Part shown: piece by piece, positions 7,301 to 14,631 of the stretch
How positions within the stretch are numbered: position 1 is the stretch's first letter
How the letters are laid out: each line of letters begins with the position of its first letter
NCBI GenBank assembly: GCA_946481135.1
Contig: CAMLMQ010000005.1
Coordinates: forward strand, 1-44,107
Reading direction: 5' to 3'
Length of the DNA stretch: 44,107 nucleotides
Source: an uncultured Microbacteriaceae bacterium
GTDB taxonomy: Bacteria > Actinomycetota > Actinomycetes > Actinomycetales > Microbacteriaceae
Made by a program: the position numbers and the translations under genes
The notes under the pieces: model-generated
What the model was told of the DNA's origin: nothing
Databases searched by the model: none
What the model saw: the letters and a program-made list of their open reading frames with translations, nothing else

Positions 7301-8453
7301 GTTCGGGTCGACCGACATCCCCGACGAGATCCGCTGGGCAGGCACCGTCTACGACATCCAGGTCGTCGAGCTCGACCTCCCCGCCTTCCCCGGGGACACC
7401 GTCGTGGGCATCACGGCGACCGGGCAGCTGTGGCGCTACAACCTGACGAACGAGGACGGCGACGTCATCACCGCCGATGTCGAGCCCTCGGCCGTCGACC
7501 TCGTCGGCTTCAGCCCCGGCCCCGACGGTCGCATCTACACGGGCGCGAAGATCGGCGCGGGCTTCATGTCGATCATCGACGACGAGACGCACGTCATCAC
7601 CCAGGTGACGGGACCGTCGCAAGCGGAAGGCGTCGGGGGCGTCGGCGACTTCATCGTCGTCGGCACGTACACGGGCGCCGACATCTTCGTCGGCGACCTC
7701 TCGGAGCCGTGGTCGTGGGGGACGAACCCCGTCGACGTCAACCTCGTCGCCCCGCAGCCGATCGAGCTCGGTCGCGAGGGACCGTACTACCAGGACCGCA
7801 TCTGGGATGTCGAGGCCGCCGGCGACCTCGTCGCGATGGGCACGATCCCGAAGGGCGGGGTCAACGGCGGCCTCCTCGTCGTCCTCGATCCCGACACGCT
7901 CGAGGCCGACATCTTCGAGGACGTCGTCGAGGATCAGAGCATCCTCTCGCTCGCCTATCGCGACGGTCTGCTCTACGGCGCGACCTCGATCTACGGCGGC
8001 ACGGGCACCCCCGCGACCGCGACCGAGGCGAAGCTCTTCATCTGGGACGTCGCCGCGGAGGAGAAGGTCTGGGAGGGCACGATCGTCGCGAACGCCGTGA
8101 ACCTCACGAGCCTCACGTGGGGCCCCGACGACATGCTGTGGGGTATCTCCGAGAACGGCTACGTGTGGGAGTTCGACCCCGACGAGCGGGTCGTCACGCG
8201 CTACCAGCAGATCCTGCCGCCGTCGGAGCTCATCACCCACCGCTGGGGGCACCACACCTCGATCGTGTGGGATCCCGTGAGCGACGGCTTCATCGGAACG
8301 ATGGGCTGGAAGATGTTCTGGCTGGACGACGACACGCTCTCGACGGGCTTCTACCGCTCCGGATCCGACACCTACCGCGTCGTGCAGGGCGGCAACGGCG
8401 ACGTGTTCTGCGTCGGCACGTCCGACGTGTGCGTGATCGACCGGACGCCGTGA
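4392..8453 (+). CDS. Giant secreted beta-propeller protein made of two homologous halves
   Basis: A 1353-residue exported protein. Residues 1-39 form a signal peptide with RRR, a hydrophobic core and an ALANA cleavage region, Sec or possibly Tat. The rest consists of repeats of 40-50 residues with signatures such as APDGTVYAATQ, SGKLVSYDP and AADGTVYMST. I count about 14 blade-like repeats in residues 45-675, a linker rich in Ala, Pro and Thr near 676-687 (PTPATPP), and about 14 more to the end, which suggests four seven-bladed propellers arising from duplication of a two-propeller unit. It has no sortase motif or other domain, and it ends with two nearby cysteines. Propeller folds occur in polysaccharide lyases (for example PL22, PL24, PL25) and in sugar-binding proteins, but I see no decisive catalytic motif. 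It is first in an operon with a nitrilase-family gene. Confidence 0.85.
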   Translation: MNQARAGASGRRRITASLITTLIVAMCVSPWVARPALANAPEGVIDSLGTPLVPSSFDIRAAAAGSWPDGRTVLYATSPGSPAVLNAIDAVSGRLLAQPPLTGQSSTYYTAVAPDGTVYAATQSPGARLFSYVPGDAHATDLGAPLPGQSFVGRPAVGPTGIAYAGLYPSGKLVSYDPSSSSFADLGTIAAGETYLRAIATDGANHLYIGTGPNARLVRYSTATATTTTIALPSPYDSGQTFVNEVYYRDGLVFALVTPAQAWLVYDTTTSTWVATISGATASSISPVIDGDVYLTRSGTNTMWRFDVATHAATVTSVPTGTYAYNDVRALAALELDGVGWPDDSLVAIGTDGTLQHFNPTTEEYREVANPGAGGAYTITELGTDAAGDVAAVSADWPGGVAIIDPVAEATDIRPGVGEARFVGNVPVPDSSALFFGTTGDAGLWRHAPGATWEPPTSPARVLSQTANGQTAVVTAATASQRIVVGSIATGAAGGLSIYDSRTDAVRWEGAPVAGHGVTALATIGTTTVGGTSTVDSGTTGDARLFTFDLRNHVTTWSGVLAAGITEIHDLVPRPDGTVWGLADDSTIFSFNPVTKAIGPQVDLFGDGRDAGTLGEPSLKPYGPHHLIASAAGEIFLVDVVTREVQSLGDGAYGTAAADGTIVFADGAELLRFTPAAAPTPATPPSLTVQELGDAMESPNVRSIAYDELSDGTPVGYVTSGGVPATFSVIDLETGDQLFSSPLPGYQVVGSTEIAADGTVYFYAMDPTPGAAFRYHPDTETLEHLGDSIASQNWVRDFSAAADGTVYMSTFPDAKLVRHDPATDTFTDFGRVTPDTGATYGQSVEVISPTEVWVGTGPEPHLVSIDTTTGVKTEIPYPGGWPTGVDYIAAIQKLGDKVYVNTTPLSTDQVFAYDLTTSSWETTRLDDVMGAGITEPDASGDRYFLRIADGTGERQLHALEAATMTETPTAFGSTDIPDEIRWAGTVYDIQVVELDLPAFPGDTVVGITATGQLWRYNLTNEDGDVITADVEPSAVDLVGFSPGPDGRIYTGAKIGAGFMSIIDDETHVITQVTGPSQAEGVGGVGDFIVVGTYTGADIFVGDLSEPWSWGTNPVDVNLVAPQPIELGREGPYYQDRIWDVEAAGDLVAMGTIPKGGVNGGLLVVLDPDTLEADIFEDVVEDQSILSLAYRDGLLYGATSIYGGTGTPATATEAKLFIWDVAAEEKVWEGTIVANAVNLTSLTWGPDDMLWGISENGYVWEFDPDERVVTRYQQILPPSELITHRWGHHTSIVWDPVSDGFIGTMGWKMFWLDDDTLSTGFYRSGSDTYRVVQGGNGDVFCVGTSDVCVIDRTP

Positions 8454-9409
8454 GCCGCCCGGTCCGCATCGCGGTCGTCTCCGCGTTCCCCCTCGTCCTC
8501 CCGGGAGACATCGGGGACGAGGAGATGCTCGCGGCGATCGTGGCGCACTGGCGGTCGCGGATCGCCGAAGTACTGCCCGACGCGCCCGACCTCATCGTGC
8601 TCCCCGAGCACGGCGACCGGCCGTGGGTGCGCCTCGAGCCCGTCGAGCACTTCCCGGTCGACCGCATCCGGCGCTTCACCGAGTTCAAGGGCGACCGCGT
8701 GCGCGACGCGCTCGCCGAGATCGCGGTGGCGCACCGCACGCGCATCGCGTACTCGGGCTACCGCCTCGTCGACGGGTCGTTGCGCAACTCCACCCAGCTC
8801 GTCGGGATCGACGGCGCCGTCGTCGCGACCTACGACAAGAACTACCTGACGATCCCCGAGCACGGCACGCGCGGCGTCGACTACGGCGCGAGCATCCCGG
8901 TGTTCGAGACGGATCTCGGTCGCATCGCGATGCTCATCTGCTTCGACCTCAACTTCGTCGAGGCGATCCCGGAGCTCGAGCGGCAGCGTCCCGAGCTCAT
9001 CGTCTTCTCGTCCGCGTACCACGGGGGCTTCGTGCAGCAGCACTGGGCGTACTCGACTCGCGCCTATCTCGCGGCATCCGTCTATCCGCCCAACACGAGC
9101 GGCATCGTGAGCCCCGCCGGGGACGCCGTCGCGACGAGCACCAACTACCGGCACAGCGCGGTCGCGACGATCGACCTCGACTACGCCGTCGTCCACATCG
9201 ATCGCAACATGCCCGCGATCCGGCGCGCCAAGCAAGAGCTCGGATCCGGACTTCTCGTGCACGACCCGGGCCGTATCGGCTCGCTCCTGCTCACCGCCGC
9301 AACACCCGAGCTGAGGATCGACGACATCCTCCGCGACTACGGCATCCAACGACTCGAGGACTACCTCGAGGAGAGCCGACGCGAACGCGCTCGGAGCCTC
9401 GGGGAGTGA
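8450..9409 (+). CDS. Carbon-nitrogen hydrolase (nitrilase superfamily amidase)
   Basis: A 319-residue cytoplasmic enzyme expected to hydrolyse a C-N bond, usually an amide. The catalytic Glu-Lys-Cys triad is intact: E53 in LIVLPEHGD, K130 in YDKNYLTIPE and C164 in MLICFDLNF. The GTG start overlaps the propeller stop as GTGA, giving tight translational coupling. No export signal is seen. Its position after a secreted carbohydrate-type protein suggests a role in removing an amide group from the imported product, which is inference. The exact nitrilase branch cannot be assigned from the motifs. Confidence 0.9.
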   Translation: MSRPVRIAVVSAFPLVLPGDIGDEEMLAAIVAHWRSRIAEVLPDAPDLIVLPEHGDRPWVRLEPVEHFPVDRIRRFTEFKGDRVRDALAEIAVAHRTRIAYSGYRLVDGSLRNSTQLVGIDGAVVATYDKNYLTIPEHGTRGVDYGASIPVFETDLGRIAMLICFDLNFVEAIPELERQRPELIVFSSAYHGGFVQQHWAYSTRAYLAASVYPPNTSGIVSPAGDAVATSTNYRHSAVATIDLDYAVVHIDRNMPAIRRAKQELGSGLLVHDPGRIGSLLLTAATPELRIDDILRDYGIQRLEDYLEESRRERARSLGE

Positions 9410-9423
9410 TGAAGGAGAAGAGA

Positions 9424-10470
9424 ATGAAGAGAATCGCCCTCGCCATCGCGGGAGTTCTCGCGACGGCGCTGCTCGTGGTCGCGGCCCCCGTGACGGCGAA
9501 CGCCGCGACCACGACGATCCCGGCCGGCACCGCGCTCACGGTGCAGGACCAGACCTCGGCCGGGGCGTCCGTGCCGATCCTGCTCGCGACGCACACCGTC
9601 ACGACGACGAGCGCGAACGAGGTGCGCCGCATCGCGACGTCGCTGCCGATCGCGCACACCCGATCGGGATCGGTCGTCGCCCCCGACCGCTTCTACTTCG
9701 TCGCGACGGTCACGTGCGACTCGCCGCTCGACGGCTCGTTCGTCGGGCAGAGCCGCAACATCCTCGCGACGCAGACGGCGACGCTCGCACCCAACCTGCT
9801 CGTGACCTTCCCGACGGCGGGCACCTACGACTGCGACCTCACCTACAAGATCATCACGAGCGGCACCTACGACGACGTGACCGACGACATGGAGGTCGGC
9901 CCGGGCAACGCCGTCATCACCGACACCCTCGTGACCTCGGCGTGGCAGACGCAGTGCAACTGGGCCTCGCTGTACACCGCGGGCGACCCGAGCGAGTGCG
10001 ACTACGCACCGGGCGACGAGGGCGCAGTCGCGATCGAGTTCGGTGAGACGTCGGCGGATCGCACTCCCGTCGTCGTGGAGATCCCCGCGGGCACCTCGGC
10101 CGCGGTGCGATCCGCCGCGACGCTCACGACGTGCGGAGGATCGGGCGGGGGCGCCGACATGCTGCTGTGCGGCGACGCTCTCGCCTCGTGGCGGCCGTCC
10201 GCGGCGCGCAGCAACATCGTCGTCACGCCGGTCGGCTCGAGCGACCCGGGTTGCCTCCCGACGCTCTCGACGGCGAGCGCGACCGACGGCGTCTCCTACG
10301 CCGACATCCCCGTCAAGGTCCACCACATGCCCGCCTACAACGTGCTCGCGTTCACGACGAGCACGCAAGCGGGATGCCCGACGACCTACGAGGTCGCGCA
10401 GCGGATCACGACGACGAGCGGCGAGACGATCGTGATGCACCAGACCGGCAGCATCCTCTACGTGCACTGA
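9424..10470 (+). CDS. Secreted protein of unknown function
   Basis: A 348-residue protein, not recognised as a named family. The start is ATG 9424, because AAGGAG (9412-9417) lies six bases before it. An earlier ATG at 9409 overlaps the nitrilase stop but lacks a ribosome site. The signal peptide is MKRIALAIAGVLATALLVVAA, cleaved after VTANA. The mature chain is rich in Thr, Ser and Ala with predicted beta-strands and has several Cys residues (TCDSP, YDCDL, TQCNW, ECDYAP, TTCGG, LLCGD, PGCLP, AGCP) suited to disulfides. There are no anchors or catalytic motifs. Last gene of the propeller operon, so possibly a partner of the propeller protein outside the cell. Confidence 0.75.
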   Translation: MKRIALAIAGVLATALLVVAAPVTANAATTTIPAGTALTVQDQTSAGASVPILLATHTVTTTSANEVRRIATSLPIAHTRSGSVVAPDRFYFVATVTCDSPLDGSFVGQSRNILATQTATLAPNLLVTFPTAGTYDCDLTYKIITSGTYDDVTDDMEVGPGNAVITDTLVTSAWQTQCNWASLYTAGDPSECDYAPGDEGAVAIEFGETSADRTPVVVEIPAGTSAAVRSAATLTTCGGSGGGADMLLCGDALASWRPSAARSNIVVTPVGSSDPGCLPTLSTASATDGVSYADIPVKVHHMPAYNVLAFTTSTQAGCPTTYEVAQRITTTSGETIVMHQTGSILYVH

Positions 10471-10532
10471 GGACTACGACCGGATCGCGGAGCCGGCTGG
10501 TCCTCGGCTCACGCGATCCGGTCGTAGTCCTC
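10469..10532. terminator. Bidirectional hairpin between convergent operons
   Basis: A perfect 21-base inverted repeat (10469-10489 against 10512-10532, containing GACTACGACCGGATCGCG) is extended by GAGCCG/CGGCTC around a nine-base loop with one bulged A. The right arm is the coding end of the dehydrogenase gene (EDYDRIA), and the left arm overlaps the stop of the secreted-protein gene. It should terminate both converging transcripts. Confidence 0.75.
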
Positions 10533-11477
10533 GACGCTCACGCGCGAGAGGAGCGCCTCGCCCGCGAGGAAGCGCGCGACCTCCGCGACCGCGAACGCGC
10601 CCTGGGCGCGTCGCGCGTCGCGCGTCGCGCCCGCGACGTGCGGCGTGAGCAGCACGTTCGGGAGCCCCCGCAGCGGGTGGTCGGCCGGCAGGGGCTCGAG
10701 ATCGAACACGTCGAGCCCGAACCGGAGGCGACCGCTGCGGGCTTCCGCGACGACCGCGCGCTCCTCGAGGATCGCGGCACGCGCCGTGTTGACGACGATC
10801 GCGTCGTCCGGCAACAAGGCGAGCAGCCGCGTATCGACCATCCCGCGCGTCTCGGCCGTGAGGGGTGCATGCACGGCGAGCAACTCCGACGAGGAGAAGA
10901 GTTCGTCGAGCCCAACCAGGCTCACACCGAGTTCAGCGGCGGCAGCAGGTGTCAGATATGGATCGGCGACGGAGACATCGTTCGCTCCGAGCGCGCGCAG
11001 CATCTCGATGTACGCACGTCCGACACGGCTCGCCCCGAGGACGCCGATGCGCATGGAGGCGAGCGAGCGCCCAAAGGCGCGTTCGGCCGCGACGGGCCAC
11101 CCGACGCCGCGGCCGAACGCGCGGTCGTACGCGTGCACGTGTCGTGCGAGCGTAAGCGAAAGCGTGAGCGCGAACTCCGCCACCGGAGGCACCATCTGCG
11201 CAGAGGCCTGGGTGACGACGACGCCCGAGGCGACGAGCGCCCGCGGCACGATTCGACGGATCGACCCGCCCGTATGCGCAACCAGACGCAGGTCTGGCGA
11301 CTCAGGGGGGAGTGGCGGCGAGTCCCACGTCGTGACGACCACCTGAAGCCCGTCGGGAATGCCCTGGTCGGGTCCGACCAGCACAAACTCTCCGAGTGCT
11401 GCGAGCCGCTCGAGCGCGGCCGGCTCGAAAAGGAGCTCTCGCAACTCCTTGCCCGATGAGAGACCGATCCTCGTCAC
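10509..11477 (-). CDS. D-isomer specific 2-hydroxyacid dehydrogenase family protein
   Basis: A 322-residue NAD(P)-dependent dehydrogenase that interconverts a 2-hydroxyacid and a 2-ketoacid. The Rossmann motif is IGVLGASRVGRAYIEML. The catalytic Arg is in VVNTARAAIL, Glu in FDLEPLP and His in LLTPHVAGAT. The GTG start at 11477 overlaps the permease stop as GTGA, and a longer open frame upstream is only the permease read in another frame. Last gene of the transporter operon. It could reduce or oxidise a sugar-derived ketoacid. The substrate is unknown. Confidence 0.9.
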   Translation of the reverse strand: MTRIGLSSGKELRELLFEPAALERLAALGEFVLVGPDQGIPDGLQVVVTTWDSPPLPPESPDLRLVAHTGGSIRRIVPRALVASGVVVTQASAQMVPPVAEFALTLSLTLARHVHAYDRAFGRGVGWPVAAERAFGRSLASMRIGVLGASRVGRAYIEMLRALGANDVSVADPYLTPAAAAELGVSLVGLDELFSSSELLAVHAPLTAETRGMVDTRLLALLPDDAIVVNTARAAILEERAVVAEARSGRLRFGLDVFDLEPLPADHPLRGLPNVLLTPHVAGATRDARRAQGAFAVAEVARFLAGEALLSRVSVEDYDRIA

Positions 11478-12322
11478 TTCATCCCGCTCATCGTCACACC
11501 CCGCACGAAGTACCTCTGCATGAACAAGAAGATGATGAAGACCGGGAGGAAGGTGATGACCGCTCCCGCCATGATGATGGCCAGCGACGTCTCCTGCGCT
11601 TGCAGCGTGCTGAGCCCGACGGTGAGCACCCGCATCGATGACGCGGGAGCGACGATGAGCGGCCAGAGGAAGTCGTTCCAATGCCAGAGGAACACGAATA
11701 CCCCGAGCGTCGCGAGAATCGGCTTCGTCTGGGGAAGCACGATGACCCAGAAGATCCGAAACTCGCCCGCTCCGTCGATGCGCGCGGCCTCCATGAGTTC
11801 GTCGGGGATGTCCGCGATGAACTGCCGCATAAGGAAGAGCGCTTGCACGTTGGCGATCGTGGGCAGGATGAGGCCCCAGTATGTGTTCAGCCCGCCGGTC
11901 TCTGCGAGCAGGATGAATTGGGGAATGATCGTCAGATGGTGGGGCACCATCATCATCGCCACGAGCACCCAGAACAGCGCCGTGCGCCCGGGGAACGGTC
12001 GCTTCGCAAACGCGTAGGCGGCCATGGACCCGAGAATGAGCACGAGGACAACCGACACGACCGAGTAGATGGCCGTGTTGAGCAACCATCGCGGAAGGTC
12101 GCTGCTCCGGAACACCGCGAAGTAGGCATCGAGGTTGATCGACGTTGGGATCAGCGACTGCGGCAACTGGACGGGCTGGCCGGCCTGGACCGAGAGAACC
12201 GTCATGACGTAGAACGGGAAGATCGTCACGACGGCAACCGCCAGGAGCGGTCCATGCGCGCCCAGCAGAGTCAGCCAGCGCGGCCGACGACGACGCGTGC
12301 GGGCGGGGTCGATGACTGCCAT
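11474..12322 (-). CDS. Carbohydrate ABC transporter permease, MalG type
   Basis: A 282-residue inner-membrane permease of the CUT1 sugar importer family with about six helices. The EAA loop that docks the ATPase reads ELMEAARIDGAGEFRIFWVIVLPQTKP, the conserved form. The chain ends MQRYFVRGVTMSGMK, typical of MalG-like proteins. The ATG at 12322 overlaps the preceding permease stop as TGATG, with AAGGA just upstream. It pairs with the 12322-13248 permease and the lipoprotein at 13332. No ATPase gene is nearby, and actinobacteria commonly share an MsiK-like ATPase among such systems. Confidence 0.93.
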   Translation of the reverse strand: MAVIDPARTRRRRPRWLTLLGAHGPLLAVAVVTIFPFYVMTVLSVQAGQPVQLPQSLIPTSINLDAYFAVFRSSDLPRWLLNTAIYSVVSVVLVLILGSMAAYAFAKRPFPGRTALFWVLVAMMMVPHHLTIIPQFILLAETGGLNTYWGLILPTIANVQALFLMRQFIADIPDELMEAARIDGAGEFRIFWVIVLPQTKPILATLGVFVFLWHWNDFLWPLIVAPASSMRVLTVGLSTLQAQETSLAIIMAGAVITFLPVFIIFLFMQRYFVRGVTMSGMK

Positions 12323-13248
12323 CAGTCCTTGTCCTCTCGAAACACACGGCGCTGAACGAGCGCGATGGCAAGCGTGATGGCGAACAGGATGACGCCGGCG
12401 GCGCTCGCATAGCCGAAGTCGAAGAAGTGGAAGCCTTGGTCGTAGATGAAGAAGACCAGCGAATAGCTCGACCGCACGGGACCGCCCCCGGTCATGACAT
12501 AGATGATGTCGAAGATCTGAATCGACGTCGTGAGTTCGAGCACCAGCACGAAGAAGATGGGTCGTTTGAGTTGCGGGAGCGAGACATAGCGGAATTGCTG
12601 CCACTTGCTCGCGCCGTCCATGACAGCCGCTTCGTAATATTCCTTGGGAATCGCGAGCAGTCCCGCGAGGAGGATGAGCAGGTCATAGCCGAACCGGCTC
12701 CACACTCCGACGGCTGAGAGCGACGGGATCACGAACGCACCGTCGGAGATCCAGGGGATCGGCCCCACGCCGATGAGGCTGAAGATCCAGTTCAGGGGCC
12801 CACGCTCGGAGTAGATCCACTGCCAGATCACCGCGCTCGTGACGAGGCTCGTGATGACGGGCAGGAAGAACGCGGCGCGATACGCCCCGATTCCGCGGAT
12901 CGACCGCATGCTCAGTTGCGCCATCGCGAGCGAGATGACGAGCACCATCGGCACCGTGATGACGACGTAGAGCGCGGTCACACCGAGCGCGTTCCAGAAC
13001 AGCGGGTCGGCGAACAGCTGGACATAGTTATCGGCGCCCTCGAACTCGATCTCGCCCGTGATGCTGTATTCGGTGAGGCTCAGCAGCATCCCGCCGATCG
13101 CCGGGAGGATTCGGAACACGAGGAACAGCAGCACGTAGGGCAAGACGAAGATGACCGCGATGGTCGCGGGATCGGCCCACCATCGGCGGCGACGCGAGCG
13201 CTTGCGCTGCGGCGGCGACGCCACGAGCGGCGAAGTCGTCAGGGTCAT
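12322..13248 (-). CDS. Carbohydrate ABC transporter permease, MalF type
   Basis: A 308-residue permease, partner of the MalG-type protein. It has a basic N-terminus (RKRSRRRRWW) and then a first helix IAVIFVLPYVLLFLVFRILP and five further helices. The EAA loop is EYYEAAVMDGASKWQQFRYVSLPQLKRP. The segment IIYVMTGGGPVRSSYSL is typical of CUT1 MalF-like subunits. It sits 83 bases after the solute-binding protein gene, with a stem-loop in that gap. Confidence 0.93.
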   Translation of the reverse strand: MTLTTSPLVASPPQRKRSRRRRWWADPATIAVIFVLPYVLLFLVFRILPAIGGMLLSLTEYSITGEIEFEGADNYVQLFADPLFWNALGVTALYVVITVPMVLVISLAMAQLSMRSIRGIGAYRAAFFLPVITSLVTSAVIWQWIYSERGPLNWIFSLIGVGPIPWISDGAFVIPSLSAVGVWSRFGYDLLILLAGLLAIPKEYYEAAVMDGASKWQQFRYVSLPQLKRPIFFVLVLELTTSIQIFDIIYVMTGGGPVRSSYSLVFFIYDQGFHFFDFGYASAAGVILFAITLAIALVQRRVFREDKD

Positions 13249-13283
13249 GAGCTCTCAAGTGTCCTCTCGCACTGTTCGATGAG

Positions 13284-13320
13284 GGGGTGGGCCGGAGCCC
13301 CGGCGACTCCAGCCCACCCC
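13284..13320 (-). terminator. Stem-loop between solute-binding protein and permease genes
   Basis: GGGGTGGGC (13284-13292) pairs with GCCCACCCC (13312-13320). The loop of 19 bases contains a secondary CCGG/CCGG pair. It starts 11 bases after the solute-binding protein stop, and no T-run follows on the minus strand. It probably attenuates transcription or protects the upstream mRNA, raising binding protein over permeases. Confidence 0.6.
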
Positions 13321-13331
13321 TGTCTTTCTCG

Positions 13332-14579
13332 CTATCCGGCGAGGAGGGCGTTCACCTCGTCCGCGGCCGCATCGAGCGCTGCCTGCGGTTCGACCTGCCC
13401 CAGCAGCGCCGCCTGCAGGTGCGGCTTGAGGATCTCCATGATCTGGGTCGCCTCGGGGATATTGAGGCCGATCGTCATGAACTCCAGCTGCTCACCGTCG
13501 GAGGCCTGCAGGGTGCCGGCCTCGTAGAGGTCTTCGACCGAGAGGCGGGGCGAGTGCGCGTTGCGGGGCGGCAGGAACTCGCGCAGCTGGTCGGCGCTCG
13601 TGATCCACTGGATCCAGGCCTCCGCTGCCGGCTTGTTCTCGGACTGCTCGAACATCGCGAAGCCGGCCGCCGTGCCATAGCTGAGCTGCTCGACGTTGCG
13701 CAGCGGCGGCGCGATGAGGATGCTGTCCGCCGCAAGTCCGTTCGCCGTCATCGACGCGACCGAGCGCGAGAACACCATGAGCACCTCACCGTTCGCCACG
13801 GGGCTCGTCTCGACGGGAAGGGCCGTCGTGAGCGAGTCGCGCGGCGTGTATCCACCGTCGACGAGCCACTTGACGAACTCGAGCGCCTCCAGGCCCTCGG
13901 GCCCGTTGAACGCGGCCTCCGTGTTGTCCTCATTGAGCACGTTGCCGCCGGCCTGCCAGAGCAGCGGGTAGAAGCTCCCGTTGAGGGTCTGCGTGGGCGC
14001 GCCCTCGTACTGCGTGACGAAGTATCCGGCGTCCTTGACCTCCTGCGCGATGTCGCGCACGTCGTCCCACGTCTCGGGCTGGTCGATTCCGAGCTCGTCG
14101 AGCACGGTCTTGTTGAACATCGTGGTCGTGACGCTCATGAGAGTCGGCACGGCGTAGAGCGTGCCATCGACGGTGAGCGCCGAGAGGGCGTTGGGGCGGA
14201 AGTCGTCGCGGTCGTCGGCGATGACGCCGCTCACGTCGGCGAGCACGCCGAGGTCGCCGTAGTTCGCGACGTCCGCGGGAAGCAGGTAGGTCACGTCGGG
14301 CGTCGTGCGGCCCGCGATCGCCGTCGTCAGGCGCTCACCGCGACCCTCCCACGGGATGACCTCGACCTCGACGGTCACGTCGGGGTAGAGCTCGTTGAAC
14401 CCCTCGATCGAGGTGGCCCAGTAGTCCTGCTCGAGCTGCGGGTCTCCGCCGGTGGGCGGAACCCACATCGTCACGGTGCCACTGACGTCACCGCCTGCGG
14501 GACCGGACTCGGTGCCGCACGCGGCGAGACCGAGAGTGAGTGCGGCGGCAGTCGCCACCGCGAGGGTTCTCTTGTGCAT
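13332..14579 (-). CDS. Extracellular sugar-binding lipoprotein of ABC importer
   Basis: A 415-residue family 1 solute-binding protein that captures the sugar outside the membrane. The signal peptide ends in the lipobox LGLAAC, with lipidated Cys21. The mature chain shows VTMWVPPTGG at the start, FNELYPDVTVEVEVIPWEG, AIAGRTTPDVTYLLPADVANY, LYAVPTLMSVTTTMFNK and AAEAWIQWITS, as in CUT1 binding proteins. AAGGAGA lies six bases before ATG 14579. It follows the FAD oxidoreductase gene by 52 bases and precedes the two permeases. Confidence 0.94.
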   Translation of the reverse strand: MHKRTLAVATAAALTLGLAACGTESGPAGGDVSGTVTMWVPPTGGDPQLEQDYWATSIEGFNELYPDVTVEVEVIPWEGRGERLTTAIAGRTTPDVTYLLPADVANYGDLGVLADVSGVIADDRDDFRPNALSALTVDGTLYAVPTLMSVTTTMFNKTVLDELGIDQPETWDDVRDIAQEVKDAGYFVTQYEGAPTQTLNGSFYPLLWQAGGNVLNEDNTEAAFNGPEGLEALEFVKWLVDGGYTPRDSLTTALPVETSPVANGEVLMVFSRSVASMTANGLAADSILIAPPLRNVEQLSYGTAAGFAMFEQSENKPAAEAWIQWITSADQLREFLPPRNAHSPRLSVEDLYEAGTLQASDGEQLEFMTIGLNIPEATQIMEILKPHLQAALLGQVEPQAALDAAADEVNALLAG

Positions 14580-14631
14580 TGCGATCTCCTTCGTTCGACT
14601 GGTGCATTGTCGCGTGTTGTGGGCCGACGGC

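Noticed and set aside
4935..8255. Long open frame antisense to the propeller gene (about 1100 codons)
   Set aside because: It reflects the GC-rich codon bias of the plus-strand gene; the translated sequence is Arg/Asp/Val-rich low-complexity with no motifs and no ribosome site.
10509..12410. 633-codon open frame that would lengthen the 2-hydroxyacid dehydrogenase
   Set aside because: The extra part is the permease gene read out of frame. The GTGA overlap at 11477 gives the natural start.
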